Source: Paenibacillus xylanexedens (GTDB lineage: Bacteria > Bacillota > Bacilli > Paenibacillales > Paenibacillaceae). From it: DNA of 64,000 bases. The DNA lies in the NCBI RefSeq assembly GCF_007676705.1, contig NZ_VEBF01000001.1:992001-1056000 (forward strand), given 5' to 3'. Every line of letters starts with the position of its first letter. The first letter of the stretch is position 1. The notes beneath the pieces are model-generated. The model had not been told where the DNA came from. It did no database searches and worked only from the letters and a program-made list of their open reading frames with translations. Positions 9,557 through 18,557 of the stretch are shown one piece after another. The position numbers and the translations under genes are program-made.

Positions 9557-10729
9557 ATGAAATTAAGTCACGACGCCCGCCCGGATCAGAACTGGCTGCG
9601 GGCTCTCATGTTCACCATCTTCGGTTCCACCGTACTGGTGGTATCCTACTTCCAGCTTTACTTCAGTCATCTGGGCTTCAGTCGGGCGGAGATCGGTTAC
9701 CTTTACGGGATCGGCCCCCTCATCTCCGTGTTCTCCAATATGTTCTGGAGCATGGCCAGCGACCGCTACCAGACGGTACGCAAAGTGATGATCATTCTGC
9801 TTGGGGGTCAATTGATCACAGGTATCATGCTCGCCAACGCAACGACTTTCGGTCAGGTATTTGTACTCGTGACCCTGTTTTACTTTTTCTATTATCCGGT
9901 CTATCCGCTCTCTGATACGATGGCCATTACAACGGCCAGCAAGTACGGCCGAAATTTCACTTCCATTCGAGTCTTCGGATCGATCGGTTATGCCTTCTTC
10001 GCATTAAGTATCGGGTATTTCCTTGGATCTTTCGGTCCAGGATGGACGATATGGCTTTGCGTCGGTCTTGCTGCCACTACATTATTGATCAGTTTTCAAT
10101 TAAAAGATCAGCCTTCTGGGAGTAGTAGCAAAATGGATCTATCGGGGCTATGGGCTATTTTGAAACGCAGAGATGTGCTCACCTTTTTCGGTTGTGTATT
10201 TTTGCTTGCCATGGGACATCGGATGAACGAAGCGTTTCTTACCATCACGCTGAAAGAGCTGGGTGCCAGTGAGGGGCTGATTGGTTGGTCTTTGCTGATT
10301 TCTTCTGTAAGCGAAATTCCCATTTTCCTGCTGCTTAGCAAGTATGGAAACCGTTATAAAGAACTGCCGCTAATTGCTTTTGCTGCACTCATGTATACGG
10401 TTCGTTTGCTTCTCATGTCCATATCCGATACACCTGCAGCCGTCGTTGCAATTCAGACGATGCACAGCGTTACCTTCGGTATTTTCTACGTTACGGCAGT
10501 CCGTTATATCATTCGCCTTGTTCCAGACAGTTACAGAGCTACGGGTATGGCTTTGTTCACCATCGTCTGGTCCAGTGCTTCAGGACTGCTTAGTGGTACG
10601 TTGGGCGGCCTGCTCCTGGAACATGCAGGCAGACAAACCTTCTATCTCACCGCGATGGCTTTCTCCCTGGCTGCCCTAATCGGTTTTGGATTGAAGTTAT
10701 GGTCCAGTATGAGCAATCGTGTATCTTGA
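9557..10729 (+). CDS. MFS transporter (MFS_1_like / LacY-type)
   Basis: A 390-residue major facilitator with 12 predicted membrane segments. Features seen are the tight N-terminal FGSTVLVVSYFQLYF helix, the inter-helix motif WSMASDRYQTVRK between segments 2 and 3 (motif A-like Gly-Asp-Arg variant) and a central loop near residues 190-210 rich in Lys/Ser. The ATG at 9557 is chosen because GGAG at 9544-9547 lies 9 bases upstream; the frame stays open a few codons further to a TTG without support. Substrate is unknown; the family includes sugar and aromatic acid proton symporters. Confidence 0.82.
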   Translation: MKLSHDARPDQNWLRALMFTIFGSTVLVVSYFQLYFSHLGFSRAEIGYLYGIGPLISVFSNMFWSMASDRYQTVRKVMIILLGGQLITGIMLANATTFGQVFVLVTLFYFFYYPVYPLSDTMAITTASKYGRNFTSIRVFGSIGYAFFALSIGYFLGSFGPGWTIWLCVGLAATTLLISFQLKDQPSGSSSKMDLSGLWAILKRRDVLTFFGCVFLLAMGHRMNEAFLTITLKELGASEGLIGWSLLISSVSEIPIFLLLSKYGNRYKELPLIAFAALMYTVRLLLMSISDTPAAVVAIQTMHSVTFGIFYVTAVRYIIRLVPDSYRATGMALFTIVWSSASGLLSGTLGGLLLEHAGRQTFYLTAMAFSLAALIGFGLKLWSSMSNRVS

Positions 10730-10790
10730 ACACAAAGCACTACACACACTACACTCATAAACCCCGAATTACATCGGGGAAAAATAGAAT

Positions 10791-10830
10791 CAAAAAAAGC
10801 ACAGCCACCCTTGAAGGGGACTGTGCTTGG
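10791..10830 (-). terminator. intrinsic terminator of the cold-shock gene
   Basis: On the minus strand AAGCACAG...CTGTGCTT forms an 8-bp outer stem (10797-10804 with 10821-10828) around a CCC/GGG inner stem, followed by a run of seven T (10792-10798 complement). A smaller CCCCGA/TCGGGG hairpin lies just beyond (10762-10779). Confidence 0.8.
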
Positions 10831-10889
10831 GTTCTTGTATTCAGCTATAAATTTATCATATATAAGAAGTCCGTTGACCGGAAAAATTC

Positions 10890-11087
10890 TTACAGTTTGT
10901 TTACGTTAGCTGCTTGAGGACCACGGTTTCCATCAGTGATTTCGAATTCTACCGCTTGACCTTCTTCCAATGTTTTGAAGCCGTCTCCTTGGATTGCGGA
11001 GAAATGTACGAATACGTCCTCGCCGCCTTCAACTGAAATAAAGCCATAGCCTTTTTCTGCGTTAAACCATTTAACTGTACCTTTCAA
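10890..11087 (-). CDS. cold-shock domain protein (CspA/CspB family)
   Basis: A 65-residue single-stranded nucleic-acid chaperone. The whole protein is one cold-shock OB-fold with RNP1 (KGYGFI, 12-17) and RNP2 (VFVHF, 25-29) and the usual GPQAANV C-terminus. The start codon is TTG at 11087, preceded by a perfect AGGAGG; the nearby CAT/ATG is out of frame. A strong promoter lies 46-74 bases upstream and the 5' leader of about 39 bases starts with a hairpin, so expression is likely tuned at the RNA level. It is monocistronic. Confidence 0.96.
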   Translation of the reverse strand: MKGTVKWFNAEKGYGFISVEGGEDVFVHFSAIQGDGFKTLEEGQAVEFEITDGNRGPQAANVNKL

Positions 11088-11108
11088 ATGAAAAACCTCC
11101 TAAAAATA

Positions 11109-11124
11109 TCGCCATCTATGGCGA
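11109..11124 (-). promoter_or_regulatory. 5'-terminal leader hairpin of the cold-shock mRNA
   Basis: TCGCCAT and ATGGCGA form a 6-7 bp hairpin with a tiny loop located within a few bases of the predicted transcription start (about 11126) and 13 bases before the AGGAGG ribosome binding site. It may stabilise the mRNA or sense temperature. Confidence 0.5.
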
Positions 11125-11132
11125 ATACCCTT

Positions 11133-11161
11133 ATTATACTGTATGGGCTTCCATTTTGCAA
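11133..11161 (-). promoter_or_regulatory. sigma-A promoter of the cold-shock gene
   Basis: On the minus strand TTGCAA (11156-11161) and a perfect TATAAT (11133-11138) are separated by exactly 17 bases. Confidence 0.8.
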
Positions 11162-11249
11162 TTTATCTTTCCATAAATGTCGAAAAAATTTGCTTTGAAT
11201 CGTAGGGTACGGTATCATTTTACCAAAACCGTTAGTTTGGAGACTACCT

Positions 11250-11483
11250 ATGATAAAAAAACATGAAATATACAAAACAGACAAGTGGAATATGATGACC
11301 GTAGAAGTTCAGGGCAAATATCTCGTACTGCGAGAAATTTCGGAAGAGTGGGGCGAAGAATGCCATACTTTCCTTAGCCGTCCTGCGTTAATGCACTGGG
11401 CAGAACGCCGTTTCCCAAAAGCAGATTTTGAGAACCGTGAGGATGAATGGCGTCAATTGATGGCTGCCTTTAAAGGGGTCTAA
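11250..11483 (+). CDS. small conserved hypothetical protein (77 residues)
   Basis: I do not recognise a named family. The protein is soluble, rich in Trp, Glu and Arg, with EISEEWGEECHTFLSRP in the middle and a C-terminal REDEWRQLMAAFKG helix. The compact size with a central Trp-Arg-Arg-Phe pattern suggests a small alpha/beta fold. The ATG is preceded by TTTGGAG at about 8 bases. The stop is 3 bases from the next gene's start (11487), so the two are co-translated. No homolog-based function is claimed. Confidence 0.65.
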   Translation: MIKKHEIYKTDKWNMMTVEVQGKYLVLREISEEWGEECHTFLSRPALMHWAERRFPKADFENREDEWRQLMAAFKGV

Positions 11484-11486
11484 CCC

Positions 11487-11672
11487 ATGCAGCTTGACTC
11501 AAGCAATGTCGTCATCTTCATTATCCTTGCCTTTTCCCTTGGTATTGTGCTTATTCTGGGACGCAACTCCATCCCGGATCGCCTAAGACGGGGAATGGCG
11601 CTTATCGCTACCTTGCTCATTTGTTTCGCCTTTTTCCTGATCGTTTATTTTCTGTATAACATGGGAACCTAA
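11487..11672 (+). CDS. small two-helix membrane protein (61 residues)
   Basis: The product has two hydrophobic segments (about residues 7-24 and 36-58) linked by a basic loop, NSIPDRLRRG, which predicts a hairpin with the loop in the cytoplasm. No family is recognised. It lies 3 bases after the gene at 11250, within whose last codons its ribosome binding site (AAAGGGG) falls; the pair probably acts or is regulated together. Confidence 0.6.
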   Translation: MQLDSSNVVIFIILAFSLGIVLILGRNSIPDRLRRGMALIATLLICFAFFLIVYFLYNMGT

Positions 11673-11756
11673 TCTCGGGGACCCAAGTGCTCAAATATTT
11701 CAACGTGCCTGAGGTCATACTATACGAGATTATTCGTATCGTAAGGAGGAAGGCCG

Positions 11757-13676
11757 TTGAAATATCAGAAATCACTATCTGTTATCCTGGTACTTAGTCT
11801 GATTCCTTCGTCTCTCTCCGCACAGGCGAGCACGACGAAGGCAGCTTCGTCCATACATTCATCAGATAATCAAAGGAGGATTTCCATGAGTCAATTATTG
11901 AAACGTTCCGAGGTGCCAGCCGAGCATAGCTGGAAACTGGAAGATTTATTTGCCGATCAGAAAGCCTGGGATCAAGAATATGAAGAAGTATCGTCTTTGA
12001 CCAAGAAGGCCTCCGAATTTCAAGGCAAACTGGGTCAACCTGATGTACTCAAATCTTGCTTCGAATTCGAAGATGAGATCAGCCTCAAAATAGAACGCCT
12101 CTTTGTGTACGCACGTATGCATCAAGATGAAGACACAGCTAATCCTACATATCAAAATCTATCTCAAAAAGCCCAGAAATTAGGCGTACGGGTTGGTGAA
12201 GCACTTTCTTTTGTCACACCGGAGATTCTCTCCCTGCCAGATGCCGAGTTGGATGCATTCATTGCAGATGAAAAACTCTCTGCTTATACATTTACGCTGG
12301 AAGAGATGAAGCGGGAAAAAGCCCATGTTCTTAGCCAAACGGAAGAAGCTCTGCTTGCACAAGTTGGCAACCTTTCACAAGCACCACAGACGATCTTTAG
12401 CATGCTGAATAACGCCGATCTCAAGTTCCCTCGAATCAAGGATGAACACGGAAACGAAGTCGAGCTGACACATGGTAGCTACATTCAGTTCCTGGAGAAC
12501 CCTAATCGTGAAGTTCGCGAACGTGCCTTCAAAGCCGTATACGAAACCTATGCCAAACAAAAGAACACAATTGCGGCTGCACTGAATGCAAATGTAACCA
12601 AAAATATGTTCTATGCTAATGTTCGTAAATACCCTTCCGTGATGGAGATGTCGCTCTATGGAGATAACATCCCAACGGACGTGTATACCAATCTGGTTGA
12701 TACCATTCACGAGAGCCTTCCGTTGTTACATCGTTATATGGACCTGCGCAAAAAGTTGCTTGATGTGGATCAATTGCATATGTATGACCTGTTCGCTCCA
12801 CTCGTAGATGAGTATAAAATGGATATTACTTATGAAGAAGCCAAACAAACGGTCAAAGAAGGCCTGAAGCCTCTCGGCAAAGACTATGCGGACGCATTGC
12901 AGACAGGATATGATAACCGCTGGATCGATATATATGAGAACGAAAATAAACGTTCAGGTGCATACGCCTGGGGCGCTTACGGTACTCACCCATATGTCTT
13001 ATTGAATCACAAAGACAACCTGAACAGTATGTTCACACTGGCACATGAAATGGGTCACGCTCTGCATTCACATTATTCGGATACAACACTTCCTTATCGT
13101 GATGCACAGTACACCATCTTCCTGGCTGAGGTTGCATCCACAACAAACGAAGCATTGCTGATGGATTATCTGCTTAACAAATCCACAGATCCAAAGGAAA
13201 AATTGTATCTGTTGACCTATTATGCCGATCAATTCCGTACTACCGTATTCCGTCAAACCATGTTTGCTGAATTCGAGAAAATTATTCATGAGCGTGCAGA
13301 ACAAGGTGACGCATTAACACCACAATTGTTATCCGAGATCTATTATGATCTGAACGTGAAATATCACGGAGAAGGCATGGCTGTCGACAAAGAAATTGAG
13401 ATGGAATGGGCTCGTATTCCCCACTTCTATAACAGCTTCTACGTTTACAAATATGCTACAGGCTTCTCCGCAGCCACCAGCTTCTCCAAGCAAATCCTGG
13501 AAGAAGGTCAACCGGCTGTTGACCGTTATCTTGGTTTCCTGAAGAGCGGTGGCAGTGATTACTCCATCAACATTCTGAAAAAAGCCGGTGTGGATATGTC
13601 TACACCACAGCCAATTCGTGAAGCTATGAGTGTGTTCAAGGAATTGATTGAACAGATGGAGCAACTAACCAAATAA
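11757..13676 (+). CDS. pepF: oligoendopeptidase F, M3 family, with N-terminal signal-peptide-like extension
   Basis: A zinc metallopeptidase that cleaves short peptides of roughly 7-17 residues. The M3 active site HEMGH lies near residue 429, followed by the third-ligand region FLAEVASTTNE. Two starts have excellent ribosome binding sites. TTG at 11757 (AAGGAGG 7 bases before) adds 43 residues with a basic start, a hydrophobic core and an SAQAS cleavage-like site. ATG at 11886 (AAAGGAGG 6-7 bases before) gives the canonical cytosolic PepF starting MSQLLKRSEVP. The long form is annotated, but both may be made. It is followed by a terminator at 13700. Confidence 0.9.
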   Translation: MKYQKSLSVILVLSLIPSSLSAQASTTKAASSIHSSDNQRRISMSQLLKRSEVPAEHSWKLEDLFADQKAWDQEYEEVSSLTKKASEFQGKLGQPDVLKSCFEFEDEISLKIERLFVYARMHQDEDTANPTYQNLSQKAQKLGVRVGEALSFVTPEILSLPDAELDAFIADEKLSAYTFTLEEMKREKAHVLSQTEEALLAQVGNLSQAPQTIFSMLNNADLKFPRIKDEHGNEVELTHGSYIQFLENPNREVRERAFKAVYETYAKQKNTIAAALNANVTKNMFYANVRKYPSVMEMSLYGDNIPTDVYTNLVDTIHESLPLLHRYMDLRKKLLDVDQLHMYDLFAPLVDEYKMDITYEEAKQTVKEGLKPLGKDYADALQTGYDNRWIDIYENENKRSGAYAWGAYGTHPYVLLNHKDNLNSMFTLAHEMGHALHSHYSDTTLPYRDAQYTIFLAEVASTTNEALLMDYLLNKSTDPKEKLYLLTYYADQFRTTVFRQTMFAEFEKIIHERAEQGDALTPQLLSEIYYDLNVKYHGEGMAVDKEIEMEWARIPHFYNSFYVYKYATGFSAATSFSKQILEEGQPAVDRYLGFLKSGGSDYSINILKKAGVDMSTPQPIREAMSVFKELIEQMEQLTK

Positions 13677-13699
13677 GGTTGTCTTCCCATGTGACCTCC

Positions 13700-13729
13700 A
13701 TCCCTTGCCCGTTTGGGCAGGGGATTTTA
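13700..13729 (+). terminator. intrinsic terminator after pepF
   Basis: ATCCCTTGCCC (13700-13710) pairs with GGGCAGGGGAT (13715-13725) around a GTTT loop and is followed by TTTT. Confidence 0.75.
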
Positions 13730-13808
13730 TCATCATTGCAAGATGCAACATACCCGAATATGGGTAATGCATATCTAGTTCTCAATTGTTCAACAAGGAG
13801 GCAACACC

Positions 13809-14189
13809 ATGAAAATGCAATGGGCACTCATAGCAGGTCTTGTTTTTGCACTGCTCACGGGAATCTTTGCGGTCATTAATGTGGATTCCGTACAAGTCAA
13901 CCTGTTATTTAACACGGTACAAATCCCGCTGATCTTGCTGATTCTCGGCTGTACCCTGATCGGTGGAATTATTGTAGGGTCATATGGCATCTATCGCCAG
14001 TACAGACTGCAACGCGAGAACAAACAATTAAAACTGCGCGTATCTGAATTGGAAACTTCCGCAACAAGCAAATCTACGTTGGATTCTTTCAAAACGATGG
14101 ATTCACTTGACTCAAATGAACCGGATAGCCTGTTGGAGAATGATTCGATCCAGAATCAGCGCAAAGGAAACCCTACGGGAACACTGTAA
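13809..14189 (+). CDS. LapA-domain (DUF1049) membrane protein
   Basis: A 126-residue protein with two membrane helices (about residues 5-25 and 40-62) joined by INVDSVQVNLLF, the usual LapA/DUF1049 pattern, followed by a basic RQYRLQRENKQLKLRVSELE segment that reads as a short coiled coil and a Ser/Asp-rich tail. In Gram-negatives LapA acts in LPS regulation; in Firmicutes the role is unknown. The ATG follows AAGGAGG by 7 bases. It sits between pepF and an M42 peptidase on the same strand, but a terminator precedes it, so it is probably transcribed independently. Confidence 0.8.
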   Translation: MKMQWALIAGLVFALLTGIFAVINVDSVQVNLLFNTVQIPLILLILGCTLIGGIIVGSYGIYRQYRLQRENKQLKLRVSELETSATSKSTLDSFKTMDSLDSNEPDSLLENDSIQNQRKGNPTGTL

Positions 14190-14301
14190 CCAATCAGAGA
14201 CAGCCTGCTGGCGAGTCAGGAATGGTAGTATCACATTCTCTCCCCCAGACAGGCTGTATTTGTTTAACACCATACCCACGATCCGAGGAGGAAATTACAC
14301 A

Positions 14302-15342
14302 ATGAGTTTTACAATTGATGAATCATACGTTCTGTCTTTTCTGAAAAAATTGCTGGATACACCAAGCCCCAGTGGTTACACACATCATATTATCGAGATG
14401 ATCCGCAAGGAAGCAGCAGCACTGGACATCGCTTGTGAGCTGAACAACAAGGGCGGTGCAATGCTTACATTGCCCGGACAGGATTCGTCCAAGACAATTG
14501 CTTTAAGCGCTCACGTGGATACGCTAGGGGCCATGGTACGCTCGATTACATCCTATGGCACATTGAAGCTGACCTCTGTCGGTGGATTTTCCATGCAAAG
14601 TATCGAAAACGAATATTGCAGCATCCATACTCGGGATGGAAAGACATACACTGGTACTATTCTCTCCCTTCATCCGTCTGTACACGTCTATCCGGATGCA
14701 CGCACCTTTGAACGGACCGAAAGCCATATGGAAGTTCGAATTGACGAAGTCGTCTCTTCCAAGGAGGATGTATTGAAACTGGGGATCTCTGTGGGCGATT
14801 TTATCTCCTTCGATGCTCGCGCAGTCATCACGCCGAGTGGTTATATCAAATCACGTCATCTGGACGACAAAGCCAGTGTGGCTGCCCTCTTCGGTATCCT
14901 TGAGTCTGCACATCGCGAAGGCTGGAAACCATTACATAACGTCTCTCTACTCATCTCGAACTATGAAGAAGTTGGCCATGGCGCATCGTATATCCCTGCG
15001 GAAATTAGTGAAATGATCGCTGTAGATATGGGAGCCATGGGTGACGATCTCAGTTGCAAAGAAACTGACGTGTCCATATGTGCCAAAGACTCTTCTGGTC
15101 CTTATGACTATGATATGACTAGCCGTCTCATCGAGCTGGCCAAACAAGATGGGTTGGATTACGTCGTCGACATTTATCCCCAATACGGCTCAGATGGCAG
15201 TGCAGCACTACGCGGAGGAAACAATATCCGAGCAGCACTGATCGGTCCGGGAGTTCATGCATCTCATTCCATGGAACGTACGCATAAAGACGCTGTCCTG
15301 AATACGGCACGATTGCTCGCTGCCTACATTACAACCAAGTAA
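14302..15342 (+). CDS. M42 family metallopeptidase (glutamyl/deblocking aminopeptidase)
   Basis: A cytosolic di-metal aminopeptidase of the M42 (FrvX/YsdC) family, usually forming dodecameric tetrahedral shells. Metal-ligand motifs are visible as SAHVDTLG (His/Asp, near residue 72), HLDDKAS (bridging Asp, near 190), NYEEVGHG (catalytic Glu plus ligand Glu, near 222), VDMGA (Asp) and HASHSMERTH (last His, near 320). The product from this start has 346 residues, the normal length. The ATG at 14302 has AGGAGG 9 bases before; the frame is open far upstream but through an unrelated sequence. A bidirectional terminator follows. Confidence 0.92.
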   Translation: MSFTIDESYVLSFLKKLLDTPSPSGYTHHIIEMIRKEAAALDIACELNNKGGAMLTLPGQDSSKTIALSAHVDTLGAMVRSITSYGTLKLTSVGGFSMQSIENEYCSIHTRDGKTYTGTILSLHPSVHVYPDARTFERTESHMEVRIDEVVSSKEDVLKLGISVGDFISFDARAVITPSGYIKSRHLDDKASVAALFGILESAHREGWKPLHNVSLLISNYEEVGHGASYIPAEISEMIAVDMGAMGDDLSCKETDVSICAKDSSGPYDYDMTSRLIELAKQDGLDYVVDIYPQYGSDGSAALRGGNNIRAALIGPGVHASHSMERTHKDAVLNTARLLAAYITTK

Positions 15343-15401
15343 AACAGCATCATTTATCTACGAAATTATCATGGATAACATCCACATGTTCGTCTAAGCA
15401 G

Positions 15402-15452
15402 AAGGCCACTTCCAAGCACAGCAATTCGGTGTGCTCGGAAGTGGCCTTTGTT
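15402..15452. terminator. bidirectional terminator between the M42 gene and the coiled-coil gene
   Basis: AAGGCCACTTCC (15402-15413) pairs perfectly with GGAAGTGGCCTT (15437-15448), with an inner AGCACA/TGTGCT stem. Confidence 0.88.
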
Positions 15453-15462
15453 GTCAGATCTT

Positions 15463-16401
15463 TTAATCTGCCTGTTCCACATATGCATGATATTTACGGT
15501 CCAAAATCTCTAACTCTGCCTTATGGTCACGCATTTCATTTCTTAACACATGCATGGTCTTATGAACCGCACTCAGTCCGTCCTTCACCTGACCTTCGGC
15601 TCTGCGAATTTTGTCCTGAACCATCCAGTCCACGAAGAGGTTATCGAAGAAATAGTCTGCAAATGAAAGCAGACCTCCGAGATGCAGATCCGCGTGTACT
15701 GCCATCTCTACATCCTCCAACTCCTTCTGGAAACGTCGTAGGCGCTTACCTGCATCCATAATGGCGACCTGAGCGTCATCCATTCGTCCTCGCTTGATAT
15801 GTGTGGAGATGACCCCACCGCCCATCATGTCATACACACCCCAATTACCTGCCGAAGCCAAAGCCTCCTCCGCACGTTCAAGAGCATGAACCAGATATTC
15901 TCCCTCCCGGAAAGCTTCATCCAGTTCCTGAAGTTCACTGGCAAGATGCTCCCGATTCTCCGCCATATGCTGTAATTCTGCATCCTGGTCCAGCAGACGA
16001 CCTTCCTTCTTCCCCCACAGAGCGTTGTAGTCACTCTGCCAGTACTGATACTGCCGTTGGCCCTCCAACTCCTGCTCCACATGGATTCGTTGCTCCTGCA
16101 CGTCTTGTAGCATGCGACAAGCAGTGTCGTAAGCAGCCTTGCTTTCCATCAGTTCGAGCTCTTCCTTTTCCAGACGTTCCGTCTTCTTGCCAATCAGTTG
16201 ATAGAAAAATGCTGACAATGTCATACTGTTCAGTTGATCAACATCCTTCTGCTCCTTCTGGAGATGCTCCAGACGACATTTTACCTTTGCTTCCCATTCG
16301 GTTTCCTCCGTTTGAAGCTTCTCCAAGCGTTTGGTCCATTTCTCGTAAATTCTCCCCTTTTCCTTAAGCACTGCCAACTGTTCATTCATTTCTTTATACA
16401 T
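15463..16401 (-). CDS. hypothetical coiled-coil protein
   Basis: No named family is recognised. The N-terminal ~120 residues are strongly charged heptad-like helix (many Glu, Lys, Leu, Gln), which predicts a coiled coil; the middle contains a conserved-looking glycine patch (NWGVYDMMGGGVISTHIKRG) followed by another helical region and an aromatic FADYFFDNLFVDW segment. No signal peptide or membrane helix is present, so it is cytosolic. GGGAG lies about 14 bases before the ATG at 16401, a little far; the ATG at 16386 lacks a better site. It is monocistronic with terminators on both sides. Confidence 0.72.
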   Translation of the reverse strand: MYKEMNEQLAVLKEKGRIYEKWTKRLEKLQTEETEWEAKVKCRLEHLQKEQKDVDQLNSMTLSAFFYQLIGKKTERLEKEELELMESKAAYDTACRMLQDVQEQRIHVEQELEGQRQYQYWQSDYNALWGKKEGRLLDQDAELQHMAENREHLASELQELDEAFREGEYLVHALERAEEALASAGNWGVYDMMGGGVISTHIKRGRMDDAQVAIMDAGKRLRRFQKELEDVEMAVHADLHLGGLLSFADYFFDNLFVDWMVQDKIRRAEGQVKDGLSAVHKTMHVLRNEMRDHKAELEILDRKYHAYVEQAD

Positions 16402-16493
16402 AAGTGTGGTGTTCTCTCCCTTCTATGGAATTCTTTACTTATACAACGTAATGAACATACGGAACGTTTCACATTGAGTTCAAGTAATCAGAC

Positions 16494-16550
16494 AAAAAAT
16501 CGCCCTCTCCTCCTAATACGACTTAAAGTCACTTTAGGAGAAAGGGCGAT
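16494..16550 (-). terminator. intrinsic terminator of the ABC-F gene
   Basis: On the minus strand ATCGCCCT...CTCCTAA pairs with TTAGGAG...AGGGCGAT over about 17 bp with small mismatches, followed by TTTTTT. Confidence 0.88.
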
Positions 16551-16566
16551 CTCTCTTAATTATAAA

Positions 16567-18498
16567 TCAAGACTTACTCTGCTCAATTTGCTCTGCAAGT
16601 TCATTCAGAACAGTCCAGCGTTCCATCAATTCGTCCAGATGGCGCTCAGCCTCAGCTTGCTCTGCCATCAATTCCTGCAGACGGGCAGAATCACTAAATG
16701 ACTCTTCCATCTCTTTGTTAATCCGGACGAGATTGGCTTCAGCCTTCTCAATATTTTCATCAATCTGGTCGTATTCGCGTTGCTCTTTGAAGCTAAATTT
16801 CAACTTCGGTTTAGCGGCTGAGACAGCAGGAGTCGTTTTCTCCGATGACTGTTTCACCTTCGCTACGCCCATGTCACTATCTTGGGTAGTCCCAGGTGCA
16901 TTTTTCAGCATCCATTCCGCATACTCACTGTAGTCGCCAACGTGCACACGTACAGCACCGTTACCCTCAAAAGACAGCACTTTATCCACAGTACGATCAA
17001 GGAAATAACGGTCATGGGATACAACAAAAACAACACCCGGAAAATCATCCAGATAGTCTTCAAGTACAGCGAGTGTCTGGATATCCAGATCATTTGTCGG
17101 CTCATCCAGCAGCAATACATTCGGAGCAGCCATCAGAACACGCAGCAGATACAGACGACGCTTCTCTCCACCAGACAGGCGGGAGATTGGCGTCCACTGG
17201 GATGCCGGGGTAAACAGGAACCGCTCCAGCATCTGGGATGCTGTAATCAGAGAGCCATCGGCCGTTTTCACATTCTCGGCCACTTCCTTGATGTACTCAA
17301 TCACACGAAGTGATTCATCCATCTCTTGATGTTCCTGTGTGAAATAACCCAGATTGACTGTAGGGCCGACGTCAACCACTCCAGCATCGGGTTCCAACTT
17401 GCCAGATATCATCTGTAACAGCGTGGACTTACCACTACCATTCGGTCCGACAATGCCTACCCGATCACCAGGTACGGCAATATAACTCAGATCTTCGATC
17501 AGTATGCGACCACCGACAGATTTGGAAAGATGCTCGATCTCCAGTATCTTTTTACCCAAACGAGTGGAACCGACCGATACTTCCAATGAGCCCGAGCGCT
17601 GGATTCCTTGTTGGTCTTTGAGTTGTTCGAAGCGATCAATTCTCGCTTTTTGTTTCGTCGTCCGTGCCTTGGCACCGCGACGAATCCACGCAAGCTCCGT
17701 CCGAAGCAGGTTCTTACGCTTCTGTTCGGAAGAAGCTTCACGTTCTTCCCGCTCCGCCTTCAGTTCCAGGAAACGTGTATAGTTGGCTTCATATCGGAAC
17801 AAACGACCATGATCCAATTCGAGCATGACATTCGCCACACGATCCAGGAAATACCGATCATGCGTAATCATAAGCAGTGCGCCGCGGCGCTTCTGCAAGT
17901 ACTGCTCGAGCCATACTACCGAGTCATTATCAATATGGTTCGTCGGCTCATCCAGAATGAGCAGTTCGGAAGGATGAATCAGCGCAGCCGCTAGCGCTAC
18001 CCTTTTGCGTTGTCCACCCGACAATGTGCCCATCAGTGCATCGAACTGACGAATACCCAATTTGGACAAAATGCTCTTCGCTTCACTCTCCATCTGCCAG
18101 AGTTGAAGCTGCTCCATTTGCTGATTCAAACGTAATAGTCGCTCTTGCAACGCTGGATCAGATGACTGGAGTTCCAATAACTCCATCGTTTCCGTATATT
18201 CACGCACGGTTTTCATTTCCATGCTGTCACCTTCGAATACTTGTTGCAGTACCGTATTATCCGGATTGAAGTCCGGATTTTGCGCCAGAAACTGAATGCG
18301 TACATCATTACCAATGGAGATCTGTCCCGCATCTGCAGGTTCCATACCAGAAATCACACGCAAAAACGTGGATTTTCCGGTTCCATTTACCCCAACGACA
18401 CCAATCTTGTCCTGATCAGCCATACCGAATGAAGCGTCCTTGAACAATATTTTCTCGCCATAACTTTTTGCAATTTGTTCTACCGTCATTATGTTCAT
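16567..18498 (-). CDS. ABC-F family ATPase (Uup type)
   Basis: A soluble duplicated ABC ATPase with no membrane domain, of the ABC-F family that acts on the ribosome (translation factor or antibiotic protection). Each half has Walker A (GVNGTGKST near 38; GPNGSGKST near 350), signature (LSGGQRKR; LSGGEKRR) and Walker B (LLILDEPTNHID; VLLLDEPTNDLD). Between them is the charged interdomain linker; after the second domain come a Pro/Ala-rich link and a C-terminal helical hairpin (Uup-type CTD). The ATG at 18498 is chosen because an upstream extension would overlap tetR; the ribosome binding site GAAGTGGG is weak. Last gene of DUF92-tetR-ABC-F. Confidence 0.88.
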   Translation of the reverse strand: MNIMTVEQIAKSYGEKILFKDASFGMADQDKIGVVGVNGTGKSTFLRVISGMEPADAGQISIGNDVRIQFLAQNPDFNPDNTVLQQVFEGDSMEMKTVREYTETMELLELQSSDPALQERLLRLNQQMEQLQLWQMESEAKSILSKLGIRQFDALMGTLSGGQRKRVALAAALIHPSELLILDEPTNHIDNDSVVWLEQYLQKRRGALLMITHDRYFLDRVANVMLELDHGRLFRYEANYTRFLELKAEREEREASSEQKRKNLLRTELAWIRRGAKARTTKQKARIDRFEQLKDQQGIQRSGSLEVSVGSTRLGKKILEIEHLSKSVGGRILIEDLSYIAVPGDRVGIVGPNGSGKSTLLQMISGKLEPDAGVVDVGPTVNLGYFTQEHQEMDESLRVIEYIKEVAENVKTADGSLITASQMLERFLFTPASQWTPISRLSGGEKRRLYLLRVLMAAPNVLLLDEPTNDLDIQTLAVLEDYLDDFPGVVFVVSHDRYFLDRTVDKVLSFEGNGAVRVHVGDYSEYAEWMLKNAPGTTQDSDMGVAKVKQSSEKTTPAVSAAKPKLKFSFKEQREYDQIDENIEKAEANLVRINKEMEESFSDSARLQELMAEQAEAERHLDELMERWTVLNELAEQIEQSKS

Positions 18499-18557
18499 TG
18501 CGCGTACCCACTTCTCTGTAAAATAGAATTCAATATTACTCGTACCCACACAAGCAC

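Noticed and set aside
14200..14257. Intrinsic terminator between the LapA-like and M42 genes
   Set aside because: ACAGCCTG/CAGGCTGT arms exist but are 42 bases apart with only a weak T-rich tail, so it was not listed.
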